DNA from: Rubrimonas sp036735545
Lineage (GTDB): Bacteria > Pseudomonadota > Alphaproteobacteria > Rhodobacterales > Rhodobacteraceae
Direction of reading: 5' to 3'
Length of the DNA: 64,000 nt
Assembly (NCBI GenBank): GCA_036735545.1
Contig: DAINOD010000003.1
Location: forward strand, 1-64,000
Shown here: positions 16,978 through 25,344 of the stretch, piece by piece
How positions within the stretch are numbered: position 1 is the stretch's first letter
Layout of the letters: each line of letters begins with the position of its first letter
Position numbers and translations under genes: made by a program
Notes under the pieces: model-generated
The model's input: the letters and a program-made list of their open reading frames with translations, nothing else
What the model was told of the DNA's origin: nothing
Database searches by the model: none

Positions 16978-18152
16978 CAGCCCCCCGTCAGCCGGTTGCC
17001 CGCGGCGCGGATGCGCGCGAAGGCCTCGGCCATCCGGGGCAGCGGCTGCAGGAAGCTCAGCCGCATGCGCCGGGCCGCGGGATCGGCGAACACCGTGCCG
17101 GGCATGGCGAGCACCCGCGCCTCCTCCAGCATCCGCCGGCAGAAATCGGCGGCGGACAGGCCCGAGCGCGAGACGTCGACATAGGCGTAGAAGGCGCCGT
17201 CCGGGCGACCGTAGCTCATGCCGAGGTCGTCGAGCGAAGCCAGCGCGAGCGTCCGGCGCTCGGCGTAGGCGCGCACCATGGCGTCCACCGGCTCCTGCGG
17301 CCCGTCGGCCGCCGCCAGCGCGGCGTGCTGCGACGGGGTTGCCGCGGCGATGCTGAGCGAGTGGCGGGGATCGAGCATCCTCCGCGCCACCGGCTCCGGC
17401 GCACAGAGGTAGCCGACGCGCCAGCCGGTCATCGCGTAGGCCTTGGAGAACCCGTTGAGCGTGATCGTGCGGTCGCGCATCCCCGGCAGCGTGGCGATGG
17501 AGAGGTGACGCGCCCCGTCGTAGAGCAGCCGGGCGTAGATCTCGTCGGCGATAACGATGAGGTCTTCGGCGATGGCGAGTTCAGCCAGCCGGCGGATCGT
17601 ATCGGGCGGGGTGACGGCGCCCGTGGGGTTGTTCGGCGTGATCAGCACCAGCACCTTTGAGCGCGGCGACAGCGCCGCCATGACCGCCTCGGGCGTCGTG
17701 GCGTAGCCGTCCTCCTCGCGCGTCGCGATGTCCACGACGCGGCCGCCCAGCATCGCCACCGCGGTGTCGTAGGACGTGAAGCGCGGCGCAGGCAGAAGCA
17801 CCTCGTCGCCATCTTCGATGAGGCAAGCCAGCGCCAGCATCACCGCCTCCTGCGCGCCGGCGGTGACGATGATCTCCTCGGCCCCGTAGTCGAGGCCGAA
17901 GTCGGCGGCGAGGCGACGCGCGATGGCGGCGCGCAGCTCCGGCATGCCGGCGGGCGGCGCGTAGTGGTGTCGATCCTCCGCGATGGCCTTCCGCGCCGCC
18001 TCGACGATGTGGGCGGGGGTGTGGAAGTCGGGATCGCCGGCGCCCAGCGCGATGACATCCGGCAGCCGCGCGGCGGTCGCCATCATCTGCGCCCGGTATT
18101 CGACATCCACCTCGGGGATGCGGCGGGAGAAACGGTCGAGAAGCGCTGTCAT
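16977..18152 (-). CDS. PLP-dependent aminotransferase, class I/II (AspC-like)
   Basis: The 391-residue fold type I enzyme has the class I/II motifs: TAGAQEAVMLAL for PLP phosphate binding, TPNNPTGAV, Asp near IVIADEIYARLLY, and the Schiff-base Lys237 in LNGFSKAYAMTGWRVGYL. The arginine near the C-terminus (RRMRLSFLQPLPR) would bind the substrate carboxylate. It is a clear paralogue of the aminotransferase at 29840-31021 in ABC operon 2. It follows an amidohydrolase, so it probably removes the amino group from an amino acid released by hydrolysis. The ATG overlaps the amidohydrolase stop by four bases. Confidence 0.9.
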   Translation of the reverse strand: MTALLDRFSRRIPEVDVEYRAQMMATAARLPDVIALGAGDPDFHTPAHIVEAARKAIAEDRHHYAPPAGMPELRAAIARRLAADFGLDYGAEEIIVTAGAQEAVMLALACLIEDGDEVLLPAPRFTSYDTAVAMLGGRVVDIATREEDGYATTPEAVMAALSPRSKVLVLITPNNPTGAVTPPDTIRRLAELAIAEDLIVIADEIYARLLYDGARHLSIATLPGMRDRTITLNGFSKAYAMTGWRVGYLCAPEPVARRMLDPRHSLSIAAATPSQHAALAAADGPQEPVDAMVRAYAERRTLALASLDDLGMSYGRPDGAFYAYVDVSRSGLSAADFCRRMLEEARVLAMPGTVFADPAARRMRLSFLQPLPRMAEAFARIRAAGNRLTGG

Positions 18153-19372
18153 GCGCGACGCCTTCCTTCGCTGAAAGTCATGAGGACGTTGGCGACCGCC
18201 GAGATGTCGGCGAGAGGGTCGCCGCCAACGACGACGACATCGGCCAGCTTGCCCGCCTCGAGCGTGCCGATCCCGGGCAGTCCGAACACCGCGGCGGGCA
18301 CGGCGGTGGCCGACCGCAGGGCGTCCAGCGCGTCGCGCTTAACGCCGATCGCGACCATGAAGGCGAGCTCCGGCGCGATCACGTCGTGGCCGACCGCGGG
18401 GCTGCCGCAGTCGGTGCCGAAGACGATGGGGACGCCCGCGCGGGCGGCGGCGACGAGCCCCTCGTAGCGCGATCGGTCGGCCACCATGCGCTGGCGCTCG
18501 GCGACCTTCCAGTCGGGGATGGCGAAGCGGCGCGCCACCTCCGGGTCGCTCTGGCGCAGGAGCGGCGCGAAGGTCGTGACGATGGGAACCCTGCGCTCGA
18601 GCAGAAGCGCGATGGTGGCCTCGGTCATGCGCCCGCCGTGCTCGATGCAGTCGACGCCGGCATTGACGACGCGGGCGATGGCGGCGTCGAACGTGGCGTG
18701 CGCGGTCACCGGCAGGCCGTTGCGGTGCGCCTCGTCGATGACGGCCGCCAGTTCGTCGTCGGTGAACTCCAGCCGGTCATGGCAGGCCATGATCTTGATC
18801 AGGTCCGCGCCGCCGCGCACCTGCTCGCGCACGGCGCGGCGCATCTCGTCGGGACCGGACGCCTCGCGGCAGCACCACCAGGTGTGTCCGCCGGTCTGCA
18901 CGATGGCCTCGCCGCAGACGATCAGGCGGGGCCCGGGGAAGATGCCCTGCGCCACCGCCTGCTTGGCGTAGAGGTTCGAGCGGTTCACGCCGAGGTCGCG
19001 GAAGGTCGTCACGCCCGCCCGCAGGTTGGCCAGCATGCTGGCGGCGCACTTGTAGGCGGCGATCTCGGGCGGGTCGTCCATCGACTGGGCGGCGAGGTCG
19101 TGCACCCCGTCCCAGGCGAGGTGGCCGTGCGACTGGATCAGCCCCGGCAGGATGGTCCCGCCCGTCTCCAGCCCCTCGGCGCGGCGCGACCCGAGCTCGG
19201 CGGCGCCGCCGACCGCCTTGATGCGGTCGCCCTCGATCTCGAGGAACCCGTCCTCGATCACCGTATCGCCGGTGCAGGGGATCACGCGGCCGAGCAGCAG
19301 ATGATGGCCGAGCGGCGCCGGGTAGAGCGGCGCGATCAGCTTGCGGAAGCGCCAGGCGGGTTGCTCCGGCAT
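18149..19372 (-). CDS. Amidohydrolase, imidazolonepropionase / prolidase-like (Sgx9260-type)
   Basis: A 407-residue amidohydrolase with His82 and His84 in SHGHLAWDG, a lysine in GADLIKIMACHD that could be the carbamylated metal bridge, His residues in PVTAHATFD and CIEHGG, and Asp in FGTDCGSP. That set fits the binuclear subgroup that hydrolyses Xaa-Pro and N-acyl-type dipeptides. The motif GVTTFRDLG is typical. It sits between a TIM-barrel gene and an aminotransferase gene in ABC operon 1, so hydrolysis of the imported amide or dipeptide-like compound is the likely role. A relative is encoded in operon 2 at 34549-35778. Confidence 0.87.
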   Translation of the reverse strand: MPEQPAWRFRKLIAPLYPAPLGHHLLLGRVIPCTGDTVIEDGFLEIEGDRIKAVGGAAELGSRRAEGLETGGTILPGLIQSHGHLAWDGVHDLAAQSMDDPPEIAAYKCAASMLANLRAGVTTFRDLGVNRSNLYAKQAVAQGIFPGPRLIVCGEAIVQTGGHTWWCCREASGPDEMRRAVREQVRGGADLIKIMACHDRLEFTDDELAAVIDEAHRNGLPVTAHATFDAAIARVVNAGVDCIEHGGRMTEATIALLLERRVPIVTTFAPLLRQSDPEVARRFAIPDWKVAERQRMVADRSRYEGLVAAARAGVPIVFGTDCGSPAVGHDVIAPELAFMVAIGVKRDALDALRSATAVPAAVFGLPGIGTLEAGKLADVVVVGGDPLADISAVANVLMTFSEGRRRA

Positions 19373-19375
19373 CGT

Positions 19376-20809
19376 TCAGGCCGCGGGCCGGGGCTTCAGC
19401 CCCAGCTCCTCCAGCGCCCGCGCCCCGCCGTCGAGATTGGCGAGGTTCATGCCGGCGTAGTTCGGCGAGTAGACGATCCCCTCGCCGCCCGCGCGGAACG
19501 TGGCGAGCACCGAGCGATGGACGATATCGGGCGTGCAGACCGCCTGATCGGCGCGCACGCGGGGGGCGTCGACGCCGACGCCCATGTAGACTTTCGCCGC
19601 CCCGGCGCAGCCGCGCACCGCGTCGGCGCACTGGTCGTGGACGTAGACGTCCGGATCCATCCCCCGCTGGATCGCATCCCCCGCGCCGACGTCGCGCAGA
19701 CCGAGGATCGCGCACATCGCGGGAACGAACTCGGCGGCCTCGAAGTCGGCGAGCATCGTGCGGCCGAAGAAGCCCATCTCCTTCATGAACACCTCGCCGG
19801 CCTGGTGCTGGTAGGTGATCGGCTTCACCCAGTCGGCCCAGGCGCACTGCTCGGCCCAGGCCCACTGCGCCTTGCGGATCGGGTTGAAGTGGTTGCGGTT
19901 CCAGACATTCAGCCCGAACGACAGTTTCGGGTCGCACCATTTGACGATGCCGTAGAGCTCCGCGTCGAGCGCCTTGGAGCGTTCGAGCCAGAACCGCTCC
20001 CAGACCAGGACCTCGGGGTTGGCGAGCAGGACGCGCAGGAACTCCACGAAGGCGCCATCGACGAACCTGTCGCCGACGCGCGCGCGGCGGAAGAAGGCGT
20101 GGACCGGCGCGAAGGCCAGCTTCACCCGCTCCACGTCGATGCCGCGCTCGCCGGCCTCGCGCCGGCAATGGGGGCAGAAGCAGCCGGGCGCCTCGCCCTG
20201 CATCATGCGGTCGAGCGGCGAGTTGCGCTCGTTGCACCACATGATCCCGTCGATGGCGTATTCGCGGCAATGCTCCTCGACGACGCCGCGCCACCAGTTG
20301 CGATAGTCAGGGTTCGAGGTGCACGGCTCGCCGCCGACGCGGCCAAGCAGGTCGATCTCCAGGCAATGCGGCATGCCGGGGATCTCGACGGCCGCAGCCG
20401 AGCCGTGGCCGGCGTACTTGAACAACGGCTCCATGAACTCGGGGATCACCTTCATGCCGCGCGCCTTCGCGGCCGGGATCACCATGGCGAGGATGTCGCG
20501 GCCAGCCATCTCGGGGTCGCGGGAGCGGAAGTCGCGAATGAACGTGGATGCGTAATATTCCGGCCGTGTCTCGAAATAGGCGCCGCCGCGCATCGTGTAG
20601 GGGGCCGCGACGCCGTGGTCGGGCCAGCCCTCCAGCGCGTGGCTGATGCGCCGGCCGACCTTCAGCCCGAGCCAGGAGATCGTGCCGATCATCAGCGCGT
20701 TGACGCCGCAGCGGTTCTGCAGCGTGTCGAGGCAGGCCTCCACGCCCTCGTCGATGAAGCTGATCGGCGAGATCTGCATGCCGATCAGCGCGTCTTCCGG
20801 CATTGTCAT
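19376..20809 (-). CDS. TIM-barrel protein of unknown function, glycoside-hydrolase-like
   Basis: The 477-residue protein has alternating beta/alpha segments of a TIM barrel. Examples are CGVNALMIGTISWLG, ARGMKVIPEFMEPLF, then YAIDGIMWCNERNSP and WADWVKPITYQHQ. A Cys-rich loop, CFCPHCRREAGERGID, follows the putative acidic strand-4/5 end (WCNERNSP) and could bind zinc. It resembles the broad group of putative glycoside-hydrolase-like barrels, but I do not recognise a characterised family. There is no signal peptide, so it should act in the cytoplasm. It is encoded between the ABC permease and the amidohydrolase. With two Gfo/Idh enzymes in the operon, a glycoside- or sugar-linked substrate is possible, but this is inference. 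Confidence 0.75.
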   Translation of the reverse strand: MTMPEDALIGMQISPISFIDEGVEACLDTLQNRCGVNALMIGTISWLGLKVGRRISHALEGWPDHGVAAPYTMRGGAYFETRPEYYASTFIRDFRSRDPEMAGRDILAMVIPAAKARGMKVIPEFMEPLFKYAGHGSAAAVEIPGMPHCLEIDLLGRVGGEPCTSNPDYRNWWRGVVEEHCREYAIDGIMWCNERNSPLDRMMQGEAPGCFCPHCRREAGERGIDVERVKLAFAPVHAFFRRARVGDRFVDGAFVEFLRVLLANPEVLVWERFWLERSKALDAELYGIVKWCDPKLSFGLNVWNRNHFNPIRKAQWAWAEQCAWADWVKPITYQHQAGEVFMKEMGFFGRTMLADFEAAEFVPAMCAILGLRDVGAGDAIQRGMDPDVYVHDQCADAVRGCAGAAKVYMGVGVDAPRVRADQAVCTPDIVHRSVLATFRAGGEGIVYSPNYAGMNLANLDGGARALEELGLKPRPAA

Positions 20810-20818
20810 CGCGAACTC

Positions 20819-21721
20819 CTAGCCATCGACGCGAAGCTTGGGGTCGAGCGCCGAGCGCAGCCCGTCGCCCATCAGGTTGCAGGCGACCACGAAGCTCAGG
20901 ATCGCCATTCCCGGGAACGTCGAGATCCACCACGCCCGCCGCAGCACGTCGCGTCCCTCCGCCGACATCAGGCCCCATTCCGGCGTCGGCGGCTGGGCGC
21001 CGAGGCCGAGGAAGGACAGGCCGGAGCCGATCAGGATGGCGTTGCCGACCTGCAGCGTCGACAGCACCACGACCGGCGCATAGCAGTTCGCCAGCACATG
21101 GCGGCGCATCACCCGAACCGGCCCGGCGCCGGCCAGCCGGGCCGCCTCGACGTAGGGCAACTCCTTCACCGTCAGCACGCTGCCGCGCACGAGGCGCGCA
21201 TAGAGCGGCACGGTGCCGACCGCGACGGCGATCATCACGTTCTGCAGGTCGGGGCCGAGCGCGGCGATGATGACCAGCGCCAGCAGGATCGACGGGAAGG
21301 CGAGCAGCGCGTCCACGAAGCGCGAGATCAGCACGTCGGTCCAGCCGCCGACGTAGCCGGCGGTCAGGCCAAGCACGACGCCCGGCGCCGCGCCGAGCCC
21401 GACGCTGATGATCCCGAGCTGCAGCGATATCCGAGACCCCTCCAGGACCCGCGAATACACGTCGCGGCCCAGCGTGTCGGTGCCGAACCAGTGCGCGGCG
21501 GACGGCGGCTGGCGGGCGCGCGCGACGGTCTCGATCGGGTCGTAGGGGACCAGCCACGGGGCGAGCGCCGCCACGACGATCCACGCCAGCAGCAACGCGA
21601 GGCCGACCACGGCGCCAGGATTGCCGAGGAAGCGGCGCACCGCCATGCCGCGCATCTCGCGCGGCTCGCCGCCCTCGGCGGCCACCGCGCCAGCGGTCGC
21701 ATCCAGCGGCTCAGCCCCCAT
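20819..21721 (-). CDS. Dpp/Opp-type ABC transporter permease (DppC-like), system 1
   Basis: The 300-residue inner-membrane permease has an N-terminal membrane segment (VGLALLLAWIVVAALAPWLV), the DppC landmark HWFGTDTLGRDVYSRVLEGS and the ATPase-coupling EAA loop (YVEAARLAGAGPVRVMRRH). SGLSFLGLGAQPPTPEWG, near the end, is also typical. I chose the ATG at 21721, which overlaps the upstream permease by 11 bases; an earlier in-frame start would add unrelated residues. It forms the channel with the DppB-like subunit encoded just upstream. Confidence 0.92.
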   Translation of the reverse strand: MGAEPLDATAGAVAAEGGEPREMRGMAVRRFLGNPGAVVGLALLLAWIVVAALAPWLVPYDPIETVARARQPPSAAHWFGTDTLGRDVYSRVLEGSRISLQLGIISVGLGAAPGVVLGLTAGYVGGWTDVLISRFVDALLAFPSILLALVIIAALGPDLQNVMIAVAVGTVPLYARLVRGSVLTVKELPYVEAARLAGAGPVRVMRRHVLANCYAPVVVLSTLQVGNAILIGSGLSFLGLGAQPPTPEWGLMSAEGRDVLRRAWWISTFPGMAILSFVVACNLMGDGLRSALDPKLRVDG

Positions 21722-22643
21722 AGCGGATGCGCGGGTCAAGCCAGGCATACAGCAGGTCCACGACAAGATTGACGGCGAGATAGACCATCGCAAGAAACAG
21801 CACGCAGCCCTGCACCAGCGGATAGTCCTTGCTCAGGATCGCCTGCACCACGAGCCGCCCGAGCCCGGGGCGCGAGAACACCGTCTCCGTCACCACGGCG
21901 CCGGCCAGCATCCCGCCGAAGGTCAGCCCGATCATGGTCACAACCGGGATCAGCGCGTTGCGGAAGCCGTGGCGCCACAACACCAGACGCTCGGCCAGCC
22001 CCTTCGCGCGGGAGGTGCGGATGTAGTCCTCCTGCAGCACCTCGATCATCGACGAGCGCACCAGACGGCTCACCAGCCCCGCCGAGACGAAACCCAGCGT
22101 GAAGGCGGGCAGGACGAGCGACCGCCAACCCTGGGCCCCCGCCGACGGCAGCCAGCCCAGCGTGAACGAGAACGTCACGATCAGCACGAGGCCGAGCCAG
22201 AAGATGGGCATCGACGCCCCGAGATAGGCGATCCCCATCGCCGCGGCGTCCACCCAGCTGTTCTGGCGCACCGCCGCCAGCATCCCCAGCGGCAGACCGA
22301 TGGCCAGCGAGACGAGCAAGCCGGCGAAGGCGAGGTTCAGCGTGTAGCCGAAGCGCTCGAGGATCAGTGCGCTCACCGGCGTCCTGAACCGCACGGACTC
22401 GCCGAAATCGCCGATCAGCGCCCCGCCCGCGAAGCGCAGGTATTGCGTGATCAGCGGGTCGTCGAGGCCCATCTGACCGCGAAGCTCCTCCAGACGCTCG
22501 GGCGAGGCGCCGCCCTCCGCGCCCTGCAGCATCAGCAGCGCCGGATCGCCCGGCAGCGCGTGCATCACCGAAAAGACGATGAGCGAAATCAGGAACAGCG
22601 TCGGAACGAGCTGCAGCAGCCGTGCGGCGACGTAGCGACCCAT
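21711..22643 (-). CDS. Dpp/Opp-type ABC transporter permease (DppB-like), system 1
   Basis: The 310-residue permease starts MGRYVAARLLQLVPTLFLIS, the usual DppB first helix. It has the periplasmic GDPALLMLQG segment after helix 1, GLGLPLG-type loops and the EAA coupling loop (YIRTSRAKGLAERLVLWRHG). The end ...AWLDPRIRYGG is characteristic of DppB proteins. It follows the binding-protein gene after 78 bases that hold a strong hairpin. It imports peptide-like substrates with its partners at 20819, 13908 and 14945. Confidence 0.93.
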   Translation of the reverse strand: MGRYVAARLLQLVPTLFLISLIVFSVMHALPGDPALLMLQGAEGGASPERLEELRGQMGLDDPLITQYLRFAGGALIGDFGESVRFRTPVSALILERFGYTLNLAFAGLLVSLAIGLPLGMLAAVRQNSWVDAAAMGIAYLGASMPIFWLGLVLIVTFSFTLGWLPSAGAQGWRSLVLPAFTLGFVSAGLVSRLVRSSMIEVLQEDYIRTSRAKGLAERLVLWRHGFRNALIPVVTMIGLTFGGMLAGAVVTETVFSRPGLGRLVVQAILSKDYPLVQGCVLFLAMVYLAVNLVVDLLYAWLDPRIRYGG

Positions 22644-22686
22644 GCGGGCTCCGTCCGAGTGAGAGGCGCGCGTTGCGGGTGGAGTC

Positions 22687-22710
22687 GGGGCGCGCAGGCG
22701 AGCGCGCCCC
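22687..22710 (-). terminator. Hairpin behind the system 1 binding-protein gene (attenuator or 3' stabiliser)
   Basis: Perfect 9-bp inverted repeat GGGGCGCGC / GCGCGCCCC with a six-base loop, 11 bases past the binding-protein stop codon. No T-run follows on the transcribed strand, so complete termination is unlikely. Partial readthrough or protection of the upstream mRNA end would give more binding protein than permease. Equivalent hairpins occur at 32849-32870 and 58864-58885. Confidence 0.6.
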
Positions 22711-22721
22711 GCCGGGGCGGA

Positions 22722-24359
22722 TCAGCCGTCGATCCAGACCGAGTGCAGGAACAGCCAGTTGCCTTCCGCGCCGATCTTGAAGTCCTTCACCGTGGGAGAC
22801 CATGCCAGAAAGACCGGCTCGGACAGCGTCGGCAGCATCAGGGCGTTCTCCATGATGATCTGCTGCGCCTCCTTGGCGACCGCGCACCGGTCGTCGGCGG
22901 AAGGCAGCGACCGGAGCTGGTTCAGCAGACCGTCGAGCTTCTCGTCGGCGAAGCCCGTCCAGGCCCAGCCGCCGGGCTGGTCCCACTTCGAGTTCCAGAC
23001 CTGGTCGAGGATCAGCGGATCGGGCGAGCGCTGGCGCAGGAACATCAGGTCGAAGTCGCGCCGGTTCACCCGGTCCAGCTGCACCGGGCCCGGCACCTGC
23101 TCCACTTCGAGGTCGACGCCGATGCGGCGGAACTGGCCCTGCACCGCCTCGCCGATCTCGCGGTGGTGGATCGTGGACCAGCGCACCTTGAGCGGCGTGC
23201 CGTCCTCGACGCCCGCCACGCCCCGCGCGACGCGAAAGGGCTGGCCGTCGGCGACGACCCAGCCGGCCTCGTCCAGCAGCGCCGCGGACTTCGCGGGGTC
23301 GGTGCGATACATCTCGCTCGCGCCTTCCCAGAAGCAGCGGTGGATGTTGTCGAGAGGACCGTCCGACCGGACATAGGCGCCGTCATAGAGAAGATCGTTC
23401 ACCTGCTCCATGTCGCGCGCATACAGCAGCGCCTGCCGCACGCGGATGTCGCTGAGCGGGGCGTTGCGGATGTTCATCACCTTCTGCAGCCCGGTGCCGG
23501 CCTGGCCGCGGGCCTCGAACATGAAGTCCGGATCGTCCTTGTAGATCTCGATCGCCGCGGGGGTGAGAGAGAAGCCCGCAAGCGTCTCTCCGGTGCGCAC
23601 GGATTCGTTCAGCACCGCGTTCTCGCCGATGAAGCGGATCGTCACGCTGTCCACGAAAGCAGGGCCCTGGTGCAGGGCGGCGGCGTTCCACCCGCCGTAG
23701 TCCTCCCACCTGTCGAACACGATACGCTCGTTCTGGACCCATTCCCTGAAGCGGAAAGGACCCGTCCCGACGAGGCTGCGCTGGAAGTCGGCGACCGCGA
23801 CGGCCTGCGCCGCCGTCGGCGACCAGATCGGCGCGCGGCGCAGCGCGTCGAGCAGCGTCACCCACGGCGTGTCGTAGTGAAAACGGACGGTGAAATCGTC
23901 CACGACCTCGACCTCGCGCACGGGGCCGATGTCGTTGGCGAGCTGCTTGGAGGCGGTCTCCGGCGCAAGGATGCGCTCGATGTTGTATTTGACGGCCGCG
24001 GCGTCGAACGGCGTGCCGTCCTGGAAGGTCACGCCCTGGCGGAGCGTGAAGGTCCAGACCGTCCCGTCGGCGTTGGACTCCCACGCCGTCGCCAGCGCCG
24101 GCTTCACCTGGAGGTCGCTGTCCAGCACCACCAGCGGGTCGGCGACGAAGGAGTTGAACAGCCAGGTCGACTGGTACGGGTCGATGTGCCCGTCGAGCGA
24201 CGCGGGCTCCTGGCTCGCGCGCCATGCGATCGTCAGATCGCCGCCCCGCTTCGGCGTCTGCGCCAAGGCCGAGCTTGCGGAGAACGCTCCGGCCGTGCAC
24301 GCGGCGAGAGCCATGGTGAGCGCTGCGCCTGCGCGCAGCGGCCGTCGTGTCGTCAGCAT
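22722..24359 (-). CDS. ABC transporter substrate-binding protein, family 5 (DppA-like), system 1
   Basis: The 545-residue protein has a signal peptide (MLTTRRPLRAGAALTMALAA, cleavage probably after SALAQ) and the extracellular solute-binding family 5 fold. RGGDLTIAWRASQEPASLDG marks the start of the mature domain, and the GVTFQDGTPFDAAAVKYNIE motif is diagnostic. It would bind peptides or peptide-like amides in the periplasm. I chose the ATG at 24359 because AGGAGGGC lies just upstream; an upstream TTG frame begins inside the operator. It is the first gene of ABC operon 1 and lies 50 bases behind the CTACTTGTATTACAA box. Confidence 0.92.
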   Translation of the reverse strand: MLTTRRPLRAGAALTMALAACTAGAFSASSALAQTPKRGGDLTIAWRASQEPASLDGHIDPYQSTWLFNSFVADPLVVLDSDLQVKPALATAWESNADGTVWTFTLRQGVTFQDGTPFDAAAVKYNIERILAPETASKQLANDIGPVREVEVVDDFTVRFHYDTPWVTLLDALRRAPIWSPTAAQAVAVADFQRSLVGTGPFRFREWVQNERIVFDRWEDYGGWNAAALHQGPAFVDSVTIRFIGENAVLNESVRTGETLAGFSLTPAAIEIYKDDPDFMFEARGQAGTGLQKVMNIRNAPLSDIRVRQALLYARDMEQVNDLLYDGAYVRSDGPLDNIHRCFWEGASEMYRTDPAKSAALLDEAGWVVADGQPFRVARGVAGVEDGTPLKVRWSTIHHREIGEAVQGQFRRIGVDLEVEQVPGPVQLDRVNRRDFDLMFLRQRSPDPLILDQVWNSKWDQPGGWAWTGFADEKLDGLLNQLRSLPSADDRCAVAKEAQQIIMENALMLPTLSEPVFLAWSPTVKDFKIGAEGNWLFLHSVWIDG

Positions 24360-24409
24360 TGTCGCCCTCCTGTCGGGTGCACCGCCGCATGGCGCGGCTG
24401 GCTTCATTT

Positions 24410-24424
24410 TTGTAATACAAGTAG
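24410..24424 (-). promoter_or_regulatory. TTGTATTACAA box 1 (predicted GntR/FCD operator)
   Basis: On the minus strand CTACTTGTATTACAA reads toward the binding-protein gene. The 11-bp core TTGTATTACAA is an odd palindrome that fits the FadR-subfamily GntR pattern TnGTnnnACnA. A candidate promoter, TTGACT (24448-24443) with a weak -10 GCTACT (24425-24420), places the box at the transcription start. Identical cores occur at 38320-38330 and 62512-62522. Confidence 0.7.
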
Positions 24425-24480
24425 CCAATAGAGCTGAGCCTGAGTCAACGATGAAGGCGACGCCGGCCGGGGAGATCGGG

Positions 24481-25344
24481 ATGACGCCACCACTGCTGCG
24501 TGTCGCTCTGGGCGACCGGCGCTATCGTGTTGAACGCCCGTGGGGCGACATCCGGCCGCCCGGCAAGGTGACCGACGTCGCGGCGCTGCCGGACGGGCGG
24601 GTCGCGGTGCTGTTGCGCAGCGATCCCTTCGTCGACGCGCGCAGCGACGCGATCGCGCTGCTCGATTCGGAGGGGCGCTTCCTGCGTTCGTTCGGCGGCG
24701 AACTGTCCGACGCGCACAAGATCGCGGCGGACGCGCGGGGTCTCCTGTGGGTGGTCGACCGCGACGCCCATGTGGTCGTCGCCTTCGACGCCGAGGGTCG
24801 CGAGCAAGCCCGGCTCGGTCGGACGCACGAGCCTCTGGCCCCGTTCAACCACCCCAGCGACGTCGCCGTGTCTCCGGACGGGCGCATCGTGGTGGCGGAC
24901 GGCTACGCCGGCGGGCGCGTGCATGTGTTCGCGCCGGACCTGACGCCGCTCGCCAGTTTCGGCGCGGTCGGCGAGGGGCCCGGCGAGTTCCTGACAGTCC
25001 ACGGCGTCTGGGCGACGGGAGACGGGCGCATTCTGATCGCCGATCGCGAGAACCACCGCCTGCAGGTCTTCGACCATGGCGGCGCGCTGCTGGCGGTCTG
25101 GCGGGGGTTCCACCGCCCCTCCGACATCTGGGGCGACGCCGCAGGTCGGCTGGTCGTCAGCGACGGCGTGCCGACGCTGAGCCTGCTGGCCCCGGACGGG
25201 GAGCGGCTGGGCCGTTGCCGGCCCGTGCTCAACGGGGCGCACGGCATCTGCGGCGATGCGATGGGGCGGTTCTATCTCGCGGAAGGCTCCCCCAGCCGGA
25301 TCACCCGCCTGACGCCGGAGGCGGAGCATGCGCCGGCGGCGTGA
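24481..25344 (+). CDS. NHL-repeat beta-propeller protein (peptidyl-amidoglycolate-lyase-like / SMP-30-like)
   Basis: The protein of about 287 residues is built of NHL repeats, seen in PSDVAVSPDGRIVVADG, VHGVWATGDGRILIADREN, PSDIWGDAAGRLVVSDG and AHGICGDAMGRFYLAEG. This makes a six-bladed propeller like the lyase domain of peptidyl-alpha-hydroxyglycine amidating enzymes, or a SMP-30-type lactonase. No signal peptide is seen. I chose the ATG at 24481 because GGGGAG lies about seven bases upstream; an ATG at 24451 adds ten residues and has no good ribosome site. It diverges from ABC operon 1 across box 1. Its tail overlaps the convergent M29-like gene by 44 bases. Confidence 0.75.
   Translation: MTPPLLRVALGDRRYRVERPWGDIRPPGKVTDVAALPDGRVAVLLRSDPFVDARSDAIALLDSEGRFLRSFGGELSDAHKIAADARGLLWVVDRDAHVVVAFDAEGREQARLGRTHEPLAPFNHPSDVAVSPDGRIVVADGYAGGRVHVFAPDLTPLASFGAVGEGPGEFLTVHGVWATGDGRILIADRENHRLQVFDHGGALLAVWRGFHRPSDIWGDAAGRLVVSDGVPTLSLLAPDGERLGRCRPVLNGAHGICGDAMGRFYLAEGSPSRITRLTPEAEHAPAA

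Noticed and set aside
18386..21772. A plus-strand open frame of more than 1100 codons.
   Set aside because: It lies antisense to three well-supported genes (amidohydrolase, TIM-barrel protein, DppC). Its translation is Arg/Ala/Gly/His-rich with no motif, as expected from high-GC shadow frames.
21621..24431. A plus-strand open frame of about 936 codons.
   Set aside because: It is antisense to the system 1 permease and binding-protein genes, with low-complexity translation.
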